From contig NZ_FNYY01000020.1 of the NCBI RefSeq assembly GCF_900109145.1, positions 1 to 64,000 of the forward strand: a stretch of 64,000 nucleotides of DNA. Direction: 5' to 3'. The notes beneath the pieces were generated by a model, which searched no databases, had not been told where the DNA came from, and saw only the letters and a list, made by a program, of their open reading frames with translations. This document shows positions 50,348 through 59,729 of the stretch, one piece after another (the stretch's first letter is position 1; every line of letters begins with the position of its first letter). Both the position numbers and the translations under genes were made by a program. Source of the DNA: Marinovum algicola. GTDB taxonomy: Bacteria > Pseudomonadota > Alphaproteobacteria > Rhodobacterales > Rhodobacteraceae.

Positions 50348-50675
50348 TCACATGCGCTTGGCGACTTCTTCCAGCATGACCTCGCTCGCACCGCCGCCGA
50401 TGGCCTGAACACGGGCGTCGCGCGACATGCGTTCAACCGGGGTTTCGCGCATATAGCCCATGCCGCCGTGAAACTGGACGCAGTCGTAGAGCACGCTGTT
50501 TACCAGTTCGCCGCAATAGGCCTTGACCATCGAGACCTCTTGCACGCAATCGTGGCCCGCCGCGTCCAGACCTGCGGCATGATAGACCAGCTGCCGTCCC
50601 GCCGCGATCCTCGTCTGGCAGTCTGCCAGCCGCTGGCGCACCACCTGCTTGTCCCATAGGACACCGCACGAGGCG
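50348..50675 (-). pseudogene. acyl-CoA dehydrogenase, C-terminal remnant
   Basis: About 105 residues of the C-terminal helical domain remain: LADCQTRIAAGRQLVYHAA, VSMVKAYCGELVN and FHGGMGYMRETPVERMSRD, ending EVMLEEVAKRM. Its 5' two-thirds, with the FAD and catalytic residues, is gone, and unrelated DNA leads into the RND gene. A remnant of a fatty-acid or branched-chain degradation gene. Confidence 0.8.
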
Positions 50676-50792
50676 CCCTGGGATCGTCGGACTCCCGGAG
50701 CTTCGCGACGATCCACTCCGGTTTTGTTTTTTCTGGGCCATTCCGCTATCCTCAAATTGGCTCGAAATCCTATTTTAGGGAGGATCGTTGTG

Positions 50793-53700
50793 TCAGGCGG
50801 TCGCCGCTAGGCCGTCCGACTGTGCGTCCCGTTTCGGTGGCCGTATCCGGAACAGAAGCGCATAGAGCACCGGAACCGCGACGAGCGTCAGGACCGAAGC
50901 AAAGGCGAGGCCGCCCATGATCGTCACCGCCATCGAGGCAAAAAACGCATCGGGCAGAAGCGGAATCATGCCAAAGATCGTCGTGCCGGCGGCGAGCACC
51001 ACAGGGCGAAGACGGCTGACTGAGCCGTCGATCACCGCCTTGTAATCGGGCACACCCTGTGCACGTAGAAAGTCGAACTCTTCGATGAGAACGATTGCGT
51101 TCTTCATCAACATTCCCGAAAGCGACAGGAAGCCGAGCAGGGCCGTAAATGTGAAGGGCAGACCGGTGAACAGCAACCCCAGGACCATGCCCGTCACGGA
51201 CATTGGCACCACGAGCCACAGGATCAGCGGTTGGCGGACTTTGTTGAACATCAAAATCGAAATCGTCAACATGACCAGAAAGCCTAGGGGAAGCTGCTTG
51301 CCAAGCGACTCCTGAGCCATCTGCGCACTTTCGAATTCGCCGCCCCATTCCATTGCAGAACCGTCGGGAAGCGGGATGGATTCGATCTCGGTGCGGACGC
51401 TTCGGAATGCCTCATCCGCGGTGAGATCGCTGCGGGCACCGCCGAGGGCGGTGATCGTCCGCTCCCGGTCGCGCCGGTGAAGGAGTGCCTCGACAAGACG
51501 GGGATCGAACCTTTCGACGAGGTTGGCCATGGGGACATAGGCCCCTGCCCCGTCGGACCATACCGACAGGTCACGAAGGCGGTCGACCCCGTCGCGTTCG
51601 TTCTCGGGAAGCCGGAGTTGGATCGGGATCAACACGTCGTCCTCGCGCAGGTCGCCAACGCGCAGTCCGGACGTTCCATAGCGGATGGTATCCGAAATCG
51701 CTCCGCGCGTCGCGCCGGCCAGCCGCATTCGTGCCTCGTCGACGACGGGTTCGACAAGGATTTCACGCTGCCGCCAATTGGTGCGCGGATTGGTGATGGT
51801 TCCTGCCTCCTCGTATATCCTGATCGCATCATCCGCGAGCTGGCGCAGGACGACCGGATCGGGGCCCGAGAAACGAACTGCAACATCGGCACCGGCCGGC
51901 GGTCCGAACACGATTTCTTCGACACGGATCAGAGCGTGGGGGAATTCGGCTGGCAAATCCCGGTTGAGCCTGCTCGCGATCGCCGGGATCGTTGCGGCGT
52001 CCGCAACCCGGACGATGAGCTGGCCATAGCTGGCATCCGCCTGTTCCGGATTGTATGTCAGCATGAAGCGGCTTGCCCCCCGCCCTACGAGGGCCGTTAC
52101 CCCGGTCACAGCATCCTCATCCAGAAGTATCCGCTCAAGCCGCAGCATCTCTTCGTCGGTCGTGTTGATATCGGTTCCCTGCGGCATCTGGAACTCGACG
52201 TAGAAAATAGGCGTGTTCGAGGCGGGGAAGAAGGCCTGCTTGACCTGGGCGAAAGCCATGACCGACCAGACGGTGATCCCGATGATCGTCAGAACGACCG
52301 GGATGCGGACGCGCAGCGCCATCCACAAAATCCCGCGATATGTCGCGTAGAACACGCCCTTGTAGGGATTATCCGAAATGTTTTTGGGGGCCTTGAGCAG
52401 CAGCTTGCCGAGATACGGCGTCACCGTGACTGCCAGGACCCAGCTTGTTAGCAGCGAGATGGCGATCACCGCGAAAAGCGAAAACAGAAACTCGCCCGTG
52501 GCGTCAGGCGACAGCCCGATACCGGAAAACGCCATGATCCCGATAACGGTCGCCCCCAGCAAGGGGATTGACGTGGCGCTTTCGGTCTCGGCAGCAGCGT
52601 CTTCCGCGCTTTTTCCTCGCGCCATGCCGATCACCATCCCTTCTGTGATGACGATGGCGTTGTCGACCAGCATCCCCATCGCGATGATCAGGGCGCCCAG
52701 GCTGATCCGCTCCATCTGTATCCCGAACACTGACATGAAGAACAGTGTGGAGAAAACGGTGAGCCCGAGGGTCGAGCCCACCACGAGGCCTGCGCGCCAA
52801 CCCATGGTCAGCATCAGCGCACCGACCACGATCGCGACCGACTGTCCGAGGCTGACGAGAAAGCTTGAAACGGATTCGTCCACCACGACATGCTGCTCGT
52901 AGATCGGTATGATCTCGACACCTTCAGAAAGCCCCAACTTGAGCCGTTGAAGCCGTGCTGAAACCGCCTGACCGACTTCGACCACGTTTTGGTCCGTCAA
53001 CGCGGAAACGCCAAAGGTAAATGCCGCCGTGCCGTTCTGCCGGATGATCTGGCTAGGCTGTTCGGCCGCCTCGCGGGTCACGCTGGCGATGTCGCTGACA
53101 GCGATCTGGCCGACATTTCCGGCCGTGCCCAGCCGCAGCTCCTCTATCCCTTCGGGGCTAATATAGCCCGGCGGAACCGATAGGCCGATCCGGGCAGGGC
53201 CCTCGGTGATCTCGCCGTTGGTGAACACCTGGTTTTCGTCTGCGAGAATGCCCAGGATCTGGGTCGGCGGAAGGCCCAGCATCTCGAGGCGTGCAGACGG
53301 GATCGAGATGGTGATTACCTCTTCGGAGAGGCCCTGAACCTCGACCTTGGCGACGCCATCGACAGTGACCAGTCCGAGCCGGAGCGTCGTGGCCAAATCC
53401 CTCTGCTCCGATGGGCTCAGACCTTCGGTCGTTACCGCATAGAACATGCCATAGACGTCGCCGAAATCGTCATTGATGATGGGCGGTCGCGCTCCTGCGG
53501 GAAGGTCCCCCTCCACGTCGCTGATGCGGCGGCGCATTTCGTCCCAAACCTGCGGGATCTCGTCCGGGCCATAGGTCATCTCGATCTCGACGGTGATCTG
53601 CGCCATGCCCGGCATCGACTTCGATTCCACCCGGTCGAGCTGCTTCATTTGCTGCAGCGCATTTTCGACGACGTCGGCGACCTCCTCTTCAACCTCCAGA

Positions 53701-53873
53701 GCCGTGGCGCCGGGATACGGCACGAAGATGAGCGCCGTTTTGAGCGTGAAGCTCGGGTCTTCAAGTCGACCGACCGTGTTCAGCCCCCAATAGCCGCCGA
53801 GGAGACAAAAGATGATGGTGAGCCAGACCGCCACAGGACGCTCGATGCTCGCTCGTGAGATGCTGAGTGCCAT
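50793..53873 (-). CDS. RND efflux pump, inner-membrane subunit
   Basis: A 1026-aa AcrB/HAE1-like transporter with 12 membrane spans in two halves. Family features: N-terminal VWLTIIFCLLGGYWGL, PYPGATALEVEEEVADVVE, TM4 proton site GMLVDNAIVITEG, and second-half GFLSLSGMLMKNAIVLIEEFD. Ends VLYALLFRIRPP. It works with the adaptor encoded upstream and an outer-membrane protein not encoded here. Last gene of a TetR-adaptor-pump operon. Confidence 0.93.
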   Translation of the reverse strand: MALSISRASIERPVAVWLTIIFCLLGGYWGLNTVGRLEDPSFTLKTALIFVPYPGATALEVEEEVADVVENALQQMKQLDRVESKSMPGMAQITVEIEMTYGPDEIPQVWDEMRRRISDVEGDLPAGARPPIINDDFGDVYGMFYAVTTEGLSPSEQRDLATTLRLGLVTVDGVAKVEVQGLSEEVITISIPSARLEMLGLPPTQILGILADENQVFTNGEITEGPARIGLSVPPGYISPEGIEELRLGTAGNVGQIAVSDIASVTREAAEQPSQIIRQNGTAAFTFGVSALTDQNVVEVGQAVSARLQRLKLGLSEGVEIIPIYEQHVVVDESVSSFLVSLGQSVAIVVGALMLTMGWRAGLVVGSTLGLTVFSTLFFMSVFGIQMERISLGALIIAMGMLVDNAIVITEGMVIGMARGKSAEDAAAETESATSIPLLGATVIGIMAFSGIGLSPDATGEFLFSLFAVIAISLLTSWVLAVTVTPYLGKLLLKAPKNISDNPYKGVFYATYRGILWMALRVRIPVVLTIIGITVWSVMAFAQVKQAFFPASNTPIFYVEFQMPQGTDINTTDEEMLRLERILLDEDAVTGVTALVGRGASRFMLTYNPEQADASYGQLIVRVADAATIPAIASRLNRDLPAEFPHALIRVEEIVFGPPAGADVAVRFSGPDPVVLRQLADDAIRIYEEAGTITNPRTNWRQREILVEPVVDEARMRLAGATRGAISDTIRYGTSGLRVGDLREDDVLIPIQLRLPENERDGVDRLRDLSVWSDGAGAYVPMANLVERFDPRLVEALLHRRDRERTITALGGARSDLTADEAFRSVRTEIESIPLPDGSAMEWGGEFESAQMAQESLGKQLPLGFLVMLTISILMFNKVRQPLILWLVVPMSVTGMVLGLLFTGLPFTFTALLGFLSLSGMLMKNAIVLIEEFDFLRAQGVPDYKAVIDGSVSRLRPVVLAAGTTIFGMIPLLPDAFFASMAVTIMGGLAFASVLTLVAVPVLYALLFRIRPPKRDAQSDGLAATA

Positions 53874-53906
53874 GGTTCTATTCTTGTCCTGTCAAAAAGA
53901 ACGGGA

Positions 53907-55055
53907 TCAGAGCCCCGAAACTGTCACGGTCTGATTGTCCCTGAGCCGCCACCAGCCGCCGGAAACAACCAATTCGTTGCCCTTCAGGCCATCCAGAACG
54001 ACAATCTCATTGTTGATCGGAAGACCCAAACGGACCGCCCTGCGCGCGACCTGGCCGGACGTTTCTTCGTAGATCCAGATGGACGGTTCGGTTCGGCTCG
54101 TCGTATCCACCGCCGAAACCGGAACGATCACGGATTGCGGGCGATCTGCTTCTGCGGCAATGGAGATGCGCACATCCGCAGTCATCCCGGGCAGAAGACG
54201 CGGGTCGATATCACCCGTGATCGCAAATTCCACGTCGTAGGTCTGCGCCGTCCGGTCGGCATCGGTCGCAAACGAGCGAAGCACCAGAGGCGCGGTGTAA
54301 CCCGGAACAGCCGGAAAAGTTGCAACGATCTCGAAGGCATCGGGTGCCGACCGCGCAATGGCCGCAAGTTCCTCTGGCAGGGAGATCACGAGCCGCATCT
54401 CGCTGACATCCTGTAGACGCGCGACAGGCGCGGCCGACGTGACGTTGACATATTCTTCAACGAAGGTGCGCGCCACAATCGCGTCGAATGGCGCGACGAT
54501 TTTCGTTTGGGACAGGCGCCGCTCTGCCTCGCGGAGCGCGACTTCTGCCTGGACGAACTGCGCGCGGGCCGTGTTGAGGCGCGCGTCGGACGCCACGCCA
54601 CGATCGGCGAGGTCCGAGGCGCGCGCGAGTTCGGAATTCGCCAGGTCGTAGGACGCCTGAGCCCGGTCGACGGCGAGTTCGAAATCGATTTGGTCGAGCT
54701 CCGCGATCACCTCGCCCTCGCGAATCGTGTCGCCGGGCTCAACCTCAAGGCGAATGATCTGCCCGGGTATCTGAAACGCAAGGTCCACCGTTCGAGCAGG
54801 TTCGACGCGGCCTGCAACGCTGCGAGACTGACTTACGACGCGATTGAGCGCACGGGTCACTTCGACCGTGACTGGTCGCTCCACGTTCGCTGCAGGCCTT
54901 GTATCGACTTCTGCCTCCAGGGTGTCCGTCGCGGTCTGGGCCAGCACATCGGTCAGGAACGGCGAAACAAACGGGACGGCAACGGCCGACACGGCCGCTA
55001 CCGCAATAACAAAAACGATCCGCTTCAAACTTCGTGTCTCTCTATTCGAGTTCAT
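53907..55055 (-). CDS. RND efflux periplasmic adaptor
   Basis: A 382-aa membrane-fusion protein: N-terminal anchor (IVFVIAVAAVSAVAVPFVSP), lipoyl half PGQIIRLEVEPGDTIREGEVIAELD, alpha-helical hairpin (ASYDLANSELARASDLAD..., AQFVQAEVALREAERRL), second lipoyl half IVAPFDAIVARTFVEEYVNV, then beta-barrel (LLPGMTADVRISI). Bridges the RND pump to an outer-membrane channel. Its start overlaps the TetR gene by 14 bases. Confidence 0.92.
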   Translation of the reverse strand: MNSNRETRSLKRIVFVIAVAAVSAVAVPFVSPFLTDVLAQTATDTLEAEVDTRPAANVERPVTVEVTRALNRVVSQSRSVAGRVEPARTVDLAFQIPGQIIRLEVEPGDTIREGEVIAELDQIDFELAVDRAQASYDLANSELARASDLADRGVASDARLNTARAQFVQAEVALREAERRLSQTKIVAPFDAIVARTFVEEYVNVTSAAPVARLQDVSEMRLVISLPEELAAIARSAPDAFEIVATFPAVPGYTAPLVLRSFATDADRTAQTYDVEFAITGDIDPRLLPGMTADVRISIAAEADRPQSVIVPVSAVDTTSRTEPSIWIYEETSGQVARRAVRLGLPINNEIVVLDGLKGNELVVSGGWWRLRDNQTVTVSGL

Positions 55056-55593
55056 TAATCATGGCCCTCAATTGCTCGATGACGCGTCCCCTGAGATCCG
55101 CGCCACCGTCGGGAAGGCCCAGAAGTTTCTGGAACCGAAGTCCCTGGATCGCTAGGACGACAACCATAGCACCCGGAGTGTCTTGTGTGTCGGACAGGAT
55201 ACGCTCAAGGTCGCCGGTCAGTTCAGCCCGTAGCGGATCGAGCAGCCGCGGATCTGACGCGGCAGCCGCGAGAATCGCCATCGAGAGGTCGTCATCGACG
55301 GCTCTGGCTTGCACGATTGCTTCCAGGTGCCCACGCAGGGTGCGGGATCTGCGATCTTCCGGGACTGATGCCAGGCGTTCGTGATGTTCTGCGAGCATCT
55401 CATCAAGCAGCCCGGCAAGAAGCGCTCTCTTGGTCGGAAAATTGTATAAGACCCCGCCTTTACTGAGATCGGCCTCACGCGCGACGGCGTCGATCGTAAT
55501 CTTTCCCGCGCCCTCTCTGTGCGCAATTGCCCGCGCAGCGCCGAGGATCCTTGGTGACGCATTCTTTGCCTGCATTTTGGATTGTATGGTCAT
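55042..55593 (-). CDS. TetR-family repressor of the RND operon
   Basis: A 183-aa TetR: helix-turn-helix (GAGKITIDAVAREADLSKGGVLYNFPTKRAL; the YNF form is typical) and ligand domain (TLRGHLEAIVQARAVDD). Overlap with the adaptor gene places it in the operon as local repressor. The regulator at 55666 lies only 72 bases upstream, on the same strand. Confidence 0.9.
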   Translation of the reverse strand: MTIQSKMQAKNASPRILGAARAIAHREGAGKITIDAVAREADLSKGGVLYNFPTKRALLAGLLDEMLAEHHERLASVPEDRRSRTLRGHLEAIVQARAVDDDLSMAILAAAASDPRLLDPLRAELTGDLERILSDTQDTPGAMVVVLAIQGLRFQKLLGLPDGGADLRGRVIEQLRAMINELE

Positions 55594-55665
55594 TATTCAC
55601 TGTCCATTCGGCAATTTTATTGAGAGATTTGGAGCACTGCCCCGTTGTCGGAAAGCAAGGTCAGT

Positions 55666-56307
55666 TCAGAGCTCTACTCTATGTCCGCTCCCGTAGAGTC
55701 GCAGGAATGCAGTGACTGCATCGGCCGCATGCTTGTCCCGCTCGACTGTTCTTTGCACGGCCAGCAGGCGTGGCATCAACAGTCCAGAAACGCAAAGATG
55801 TATGAAGTGATCCGCAACACGCGGGGGGTTGTCTATCTCAAGCGCGCCTTCCCGGGAAAGGCGTTCCAGAACTTTACTGATGAGTTCGCGTGCCCGTTTC
55901 GGTCCGGCACGAAAATACACCTCCCCGACCTCGGGAAGCATCTCGGTGGCACCGATACACGTCCGCAGAAGGCGGATGTAGGTTTCGTCCAGAACGAGAT
56001 CGATCATGCGCAGGGCAAGTTTTTCCAACTGGGCGCGCGGCTCGGGACCTGCGGACAAGGGTCGGAGGATCTCTTCCGCAAGCCGACCGCATTCGGATTC
56101 CACGACGCTCAGAAACAGCTGCTCCTTGGTCGGGAAATACGAATACATTGTTGCCTTCGACACTTTCCCTTCGGCGGCAATGGCATCGACGGTGGCGCCT
56201 TCATAACCGCACCGGAAGAAGACCTCCCGCGCGCCGAACAAAACCTCGGCCATTTTTCTCTCGCGCATCTCGCTCTTCCTGTCCTGTGCAGCATTGCGGG
56301 ATTTCAA
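55666..56307 (-). CDS. second TetR-family regulator
   Basis: A 213-aa TetR/AcrR type: MAEVLFGAREVFFRCGYEGATVDAIAAEGKVSKATMYSYFPTKEQLF, then a TetR C-terminal domain of the AefR-like kind (PRAQLEKLALRMIDLVLDETYIRLLRTCIGATEMLPE). A 9-bp inverted repeat lies 6 bases upstream and may be its operator. It may co-regulate the pump, giving a two-repressor cascade. Confidence 0.88.
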   Translation of the reverse strand: MKSRNAAQDRKSEMRERKMAEVLFGAREVFFRCGYEGATVDAIAAEGKVSKATMYSYFPTKEQLFLSVVESECGRLAEEILRPLSAGPEPRAQLEKLALRMIDLVLDETYIRLLRTCIGATEMLPEVGEVYFRAGPKRARELISKVLERLSREGALEIDNPPRVADHFIHLCVSGLLMPRLLAVQRTVERDKHAADAVTAFLRLYGSGHRVEL

Positions 56308-56312
56308 ACTTG

Positions 56313-56336
56313 ACTGTACCGTCTAGTCGGTACAGT
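56313..56336. promoter_or_regulatory. TetR operator candidate
   Basis: ACTGTACCG-TCTAGT-CGGTACAGT: perfect 9-bp arms, 6-base spacer, just before the TetR gene at 55666-56307. Size and symmetry fit a TetR-family dimer site. Confidence 0.75.
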
Positions 56337-56505
56337 AAATTGATTTTTATGTGGCGGCAAGCCGCAAACCTGGGCGGATCGTTCGGAGTGAGTGCCGCCT
56401 GTCAGGCATACCCAACGCGGCTTTCAATTCGTCATGAGCTTCGGGCCGTGCTCCGTTCGCGGTGCTTTCTGGCGCGGGATTATTCCGCGAACAGGACGGA
56501 CGTCA

Positions 56506-56859
56506 TCATTCCGCCGAGCGTGCCGTCCCGTCGAAAGCACCCTCCGCCTCCCAGCGGCGTGCAATGGATCCAAGGGTGTCCAGCACACCGCGCAGCTCCG
56601 CGCCGCGTTCAGTCAGCCCGTATGTGACAGCGGGCGGGATGGTCATGGCCTGCTCGCGCCAGACCACGCCGGCATGTTCCAGCATTCTCAGCCTCTCAGT
56701 CAGGACCCGGGTGGAAATTCCAGGCACCAGCCGTTTGGTCGCGCCGAAACGCTGTGGACCCTGTTCGGACAGAACCCAAAGGATATAAATCGTCCAAGGT
56801 CCCGTGATGACACGCAGCAGCGCCTCCATCGGGCAGGAAGCTGGTTGGACGCTTTTCAT
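56506..56859 (-). CDS. HxlR-family redox regulator
   Basis: A 117-aa winged-helix protein: CPMEALLRVITGPWTIYILWVL, PGISTRVLTERLRMLEHAGVVWRE and YGLTERGAEL, the HxlR pattern. The single N-terminal Cys9 sits where QorR and YodB carry their electrophile-sensing cysteine. Divergent from the DoxX operon; palindromes between them are probable operators. Suspected sensor of quinones or aldehydes. Confidence 0.88.
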   Translation of the reverse strand: MKSVQPASCPMEALLRVITGPWTIYILWVLSEQGPQRFGATKRLVPGISTRVLTERLRMLEHAGVVWREQAMTIPPAVTYGLTERGAELRGVLDTLGSIARRWEAEGAFDGTARSAE

Positions 56860-56883
56860 TGTGGATAGCCCTCGCAGCCCACG

Positions 56884-56913
56884 AAAGTAAGTTACTTTTA
56901 AGTGCCTACTTTA
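56884..56913. promoter_or_regulatory. paired HxlR operator candidates
   Basis: AAAGTAA-G-TTACTTT (56884-56898) is a perfect palindrome. It is followed at once by AAGT-GCCT-ACTT, a looser related site. They lie between the divergent hxlR and doxX genes, where such regulators bind. Confidence 0.7.
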
Positions 56914-56991
56914 ACTGATGAAGCAAGGCACCTAATGATACTATATGGAAAACGGCAGCCTAACAACCCGCCGAAAACCGGGAGAGCGGCA

Positions 56992-57399
56992 GTGAGTGAC
57001 AACGTGGCAAAATATGTCTACTGGATCGCGACCGGCCTTGTGGCATTGGTCTATCTGGGTGCGGCGGCCTTCTACATCTCATCCCACGACATGGTCGCGG
57101 GCATGTATCGCGAGGTGTTGGGCTATCCCACATACATCATCTGGCCACTCGCAATTTTGAAGATCGTCGGTGCCGTTGTGATCCTCTGGCGCCCTTCGGC
57201 GGTGCTGGCAGATTGGGCCTATGCGGCAATGTTCTGGCATCTGGTGCTCGCCTTCGGGGCCCATGTGGGCGCAGGCGATCCGGGTTGGTCGCCGGCTCTG
57301 GCGACCTGGGTACTCCTGATCGTCTCGTGGCTGACCGCCAATCGCGTGCGTGCGGTCAAGTCGGCCTATGCACCGGCAGTTCCGGCAGCGCCAATCTGA
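56992..57399 (+). CDS. DoxX-like membrane protein
   Basis: A 135-aa protein of four membrane helices (YWIATGLVALVYLGAAAFYI; YIIWPLAILKIVGAVVIL; LADWAYAAMFWHLVLAFGAH; LATWVLLIVSWLTANRVRA), the DoxX-like pattern. GTG start at 56992 with GGGAGAG upstream; the longer frame from 56902 overlaps the operator region. First gene of a rightward stress operon opposite hxlR. DoxX proteins have been linked to redox stress. Confidence 0.82.
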   Translation: MSDNVAKYVYWIATGLVALVYLGAAAFYISSHDMVAGMYREVLGYPTYIIWPLAILKIVGAVVILWRPSAVLADWAYAAMFWHLVLAFGAHVGAGDPGWSPALATWVLLIVSWLTANRVRAVKSAYAPAVPAAPI

Positions 57400-57462
57400 T
57401 CTGCTGCGGAGTTGCCACGGGGGTGCCCATAGCCTCGGACTTGGGTTTAAAAGGACGACAAC

Positions 57463-58278
57463 ATGACTGAAAAGCAGCCGACATTGTTTGTTCCCCATGG
57501 GGGTGGCCCCTGTTTCTTCATGGACTGGAACCCGCCTGACGCCTGGGATCGGCACCGCAAATTCCTTGAGGACTTGCCTGCGAGCCTGCCGGCAAGGCCC
57601 AAGGCGCTCCTCGTGATCTCGGGCCATTGGGAAGAGCGGGTCTTTACCTTGCAGACCAACCCCGCCCCGCCTCTGCTGTTCGACTATCAGGGATTTCCGC
57701 AGCATACCTATCAGCTAACCTGGCCCGCGCCGGGCGAGCCCGCGCTGGCGACCCGCGTACGCGCACTTTTAGAAGACGCGGGATTCCAAACCGGGGCCGA
57801 TGCTGCGCGTGGCTTCGATCACGGGGTATTCGTTCCACTAAAGGTGGCTTTTCCTGAGGCCGACATCCCCACCGTCCAATTGAGCCTGCGCGACGATCTC
57901 GACCCCGAGGCGCATCTTGCCGTCGGTCGCGCGTTGGCGCCCTTGCGCGACGAAGGGGTGCTGATCATCGGATCCGGCAATACCTATCATAACATGGGCA
58001 AGATGATGCGGGCGATGAGGGGCGGACCGGACGGCCCGGTGAACGGCGGAGACTTTGACCGATGGCTCACGAGTGCGGTGACCCATGAAGACCCCGCAGT
58101 GCGCCATGCCATGCTGGCCGAGTGGGATCAGGCGCCCGGCGCACGCGATGCCAATCCGCGCGAGGAACATCTGATCCCGTTGCACGTCGTGGCCGGGGCT
58201 GCGCTTGCGGATCGGGGGGAGAAGACCCTCGAGGATCACGTGTTGGGCGCGGTCGAAAGCGCGTTCAGATTTGGATAG
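57463..58278 (+). CDS. extradiol dioxygenase of the DODA/LigB (YgiD-like) class
   Basis: A 271-aa class III ring-cleavage enzyme: metal and active-site residues in LFVPHGGGPCFFMDW (His12), ISGHWEE, FDHGVFVPLKVAFPEADIP and IIGSGNTYHN. Fe(II) or Zn opening of catecholic rings is the family reaction; the substrate here is unknown. Next to the quinone-oxidoreductase-like and GST genes it may remove catechol or quinone derivatives. Confidence 0.9.
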   Translation: MTEKQPTLFVPHGGGPCFFMDWNPPDAWDRHRKFLEDLPASLPARPKALLVISGHWEERVFTLQTNPAPPLLFDYQGFPQHTYQLTWPAPGEPALATRVRALLEDAGFQTGADAARGFDHGVFVPLKVAFPEADIPTVQLSLRDDLDPEAHLAVGRALAPLRDEGVLIIGSGNTYHNMGKMMRAMRGGPDGPVNGGDFDRWLTSAVTHEDPAVRHAMLAEWDQAPGARDANPREEHLIPLHVVAGAALADRGEKTLEDHVLGAVESAFRFG

Positions 58279-58286
58279 GACCAACC

Positions 58287-58784
58287 ATGAGCTTCGAACT
58301 TCCCCCGCGGCAGGGCCCGCGCCCCGACACCACCGATTGCGCCCCGCATGAGCAGGTGTCGCAGAACTCCTCGGCAGAGATCCACGCATTTTTCAAGGAG
58401 AAGGCCTTCGCCCTGCCCTTCGTCGAGCGCTGCCGGTCGGGCATCTCGGTGCCCGGCGCCGAAGCACTGGTCTTGCCGGTGGCGCATGCCTGCGGCCCGC
58501 GTGAAGCCTTCATGATCGGACGCGAATTTGCCCATGTGCATCCCTCCTATGACGGTTCGTCGCACATGATGCTGCCGCTGGCGGCGGTCGATGAACTCAT
58601 CGCCAAGGGATGGGGCGAACCGCACCCGATGGCGTCGGCCGGACACATCCCGGCAAATGCCGTCATGGCCTTTGCGCCGCGCGATGGGTCAGAGGTCGAC
58701 GTCATGATCAAAATCCTGACAACGAGCTGGGACTTCGCCCGCGGCAAGCTGGCCAACCCCGCGCAGGTTCACATCCACGGCTGA
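58287..58784 (+). CDS. DUF5519 (luciferase-like domain) protein
   Basis: A 165-aa protein with the DUF5519 core: FAHVHPSYDGSSHMMLPLAAV, then LIAKGWGEPHPMASAG and VMAFAPRDGSEVDVMIKIL. His pairs (HVHP, SSHMM, EPHP) suggest metal binding. Activity unknown. ATG at 58287 lies 9 bases after the dioxygenase stop, so cotranscribed. Confidence 0.85.
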   Translation: MSFELPPRQGPRPDTTDCAPHEQVSQNSSAEIHAFFKEKAFALPFVERCRSGISVPGAEALVLPVAHACGPREAFMIGREFAHVHPSYDGSSHMMLPLAAVDELIAKGWGEPHPMASAGHIPANAVMAFAPRDGSEVDVMIKILTTSWDFARGKLANPAQVHIHG

Positions 58785-58812
58785 CTCTCTCTCAAAGAAC
58801 AGGAATACGCCC

Positions 58813-59709
58813 ATGGCAAGCTTTCAGAACGGACCATTTATCGTCACAGGCGCCTCCGGCCAGCTTGGACGCCAGGTAATCGATCAACTGATCGAGGCGG
58901 GCGCCGGTCCGATCATCGCGGTCACGCGCAACGCCGACAAACTCGCCGAGTTCAGGGACAAGGGGGTGGATGTTCGCCAAGGCGATTTCAACGCGCCCGA
59001 AACACTGGGTCCGGCCATCGCGGGCGGCAAGCGGATCCTGATCATCTCCACCGACGATCTGGAGCCGGGCAAACGGCTCGCGGCTCATTCCAATGCGATC
59101 ACCGCCGCACGCGAGGCGGGTATCGACCACATCGTCTATACCTCGCTTGCCAGCCCGGTACCCGAAAGCCCCATCACTTTCAGCAAGGATCATCAGAACA
59201 CCGAGAAGCTGATCGAGCAAAGCGGCGCCAGCTACACGATCCTTCGCAACAACCTTTACACGGATCTGTTGCTTATGAGCGGACCGCAGGCGATCGACAT
59301 GGGGCAGCTCTTTGCCGCGGCAGGGGACGGACGGGCGAGTTACGTCACGCGCGCCGACTGCGCCCGCGCCGCCGCTGCCGCGCTGATGAATGCGACCGAC
59401 CGCGAGGTCCTGGACATCACCGGGCCCGAATCCACCGGCCAGGCCGATATCGCGGCGCTTTTGTCGGACATCGCCGGCAAGGACATCCCCTACGTTCCGA
59501 TGCCGGCCGAAGACATGGTGCAGGCGATGATCGCAAATGGCCTGCCCGAGTTCATGGCGCGTGTTTTCGTCTCTTTCGACCAGGCAATCGCCGAAGGCTA
59601 CCTTGATGTGGCCAGCGACGATCTCAAGACGCTCACCGGCAAGTCCGGACAGTCGGTTACCGATTTCCTGACCGAAAACCGGGCGGTGCTTCTTCGGGCG
59701 CCGCAGTAA
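58813..59709 (+). CDS. NmrA/QorB-like NAD(P)H-binding oxidoreductase
   Basis: A 298-aa atypical short-chain dehydrogenase: FIVTGASGQLGRQVIDQLIEAG (NAD(P) loop), VTRNADKL, DFNAPETL, ILIISTDDLEPGKR, then SYTILRNNLYTDLLL. The pattern follows QorB-type NAD(P)H:quinone oxidoreductase 2. In E. coli, qorB is controlled by the HxlR-type QorR, matching the regulator here. Confidence 0.88.
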   Translation: MASFQNGPFIVTGASGQLGRQVIDQLIEAGAGPIIAVTRNADKLAEFRDKGVDVRQGDFNAPETLGPAIAGGKRILIISTDDLEPGKRLAAHSNAITAAREAGIDHIVYTSLASPVPESPITFSKDHQNTEKLIEQSGASYTILRNNLYTDLLLMSGPQAIDMGQLFAAAGDGRASYVTRADCARAAAAALMNATDREVLDITGPESTGQADIAALLSDIAGKDIPYVPMPAEDMVQAMIANGLPEFMARVFVSFDQAIAEGYLDVASDDLKTLTGKSGQSVTDFLTENRAVLLRAPQ

Positions 59710-59729
59710 CTATAGAGGCGGACAAAATC

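Noticed and set aside
51477-52451. 324-aa rightward open frame
   Set aside because: Antisense shadow of the RND pump.
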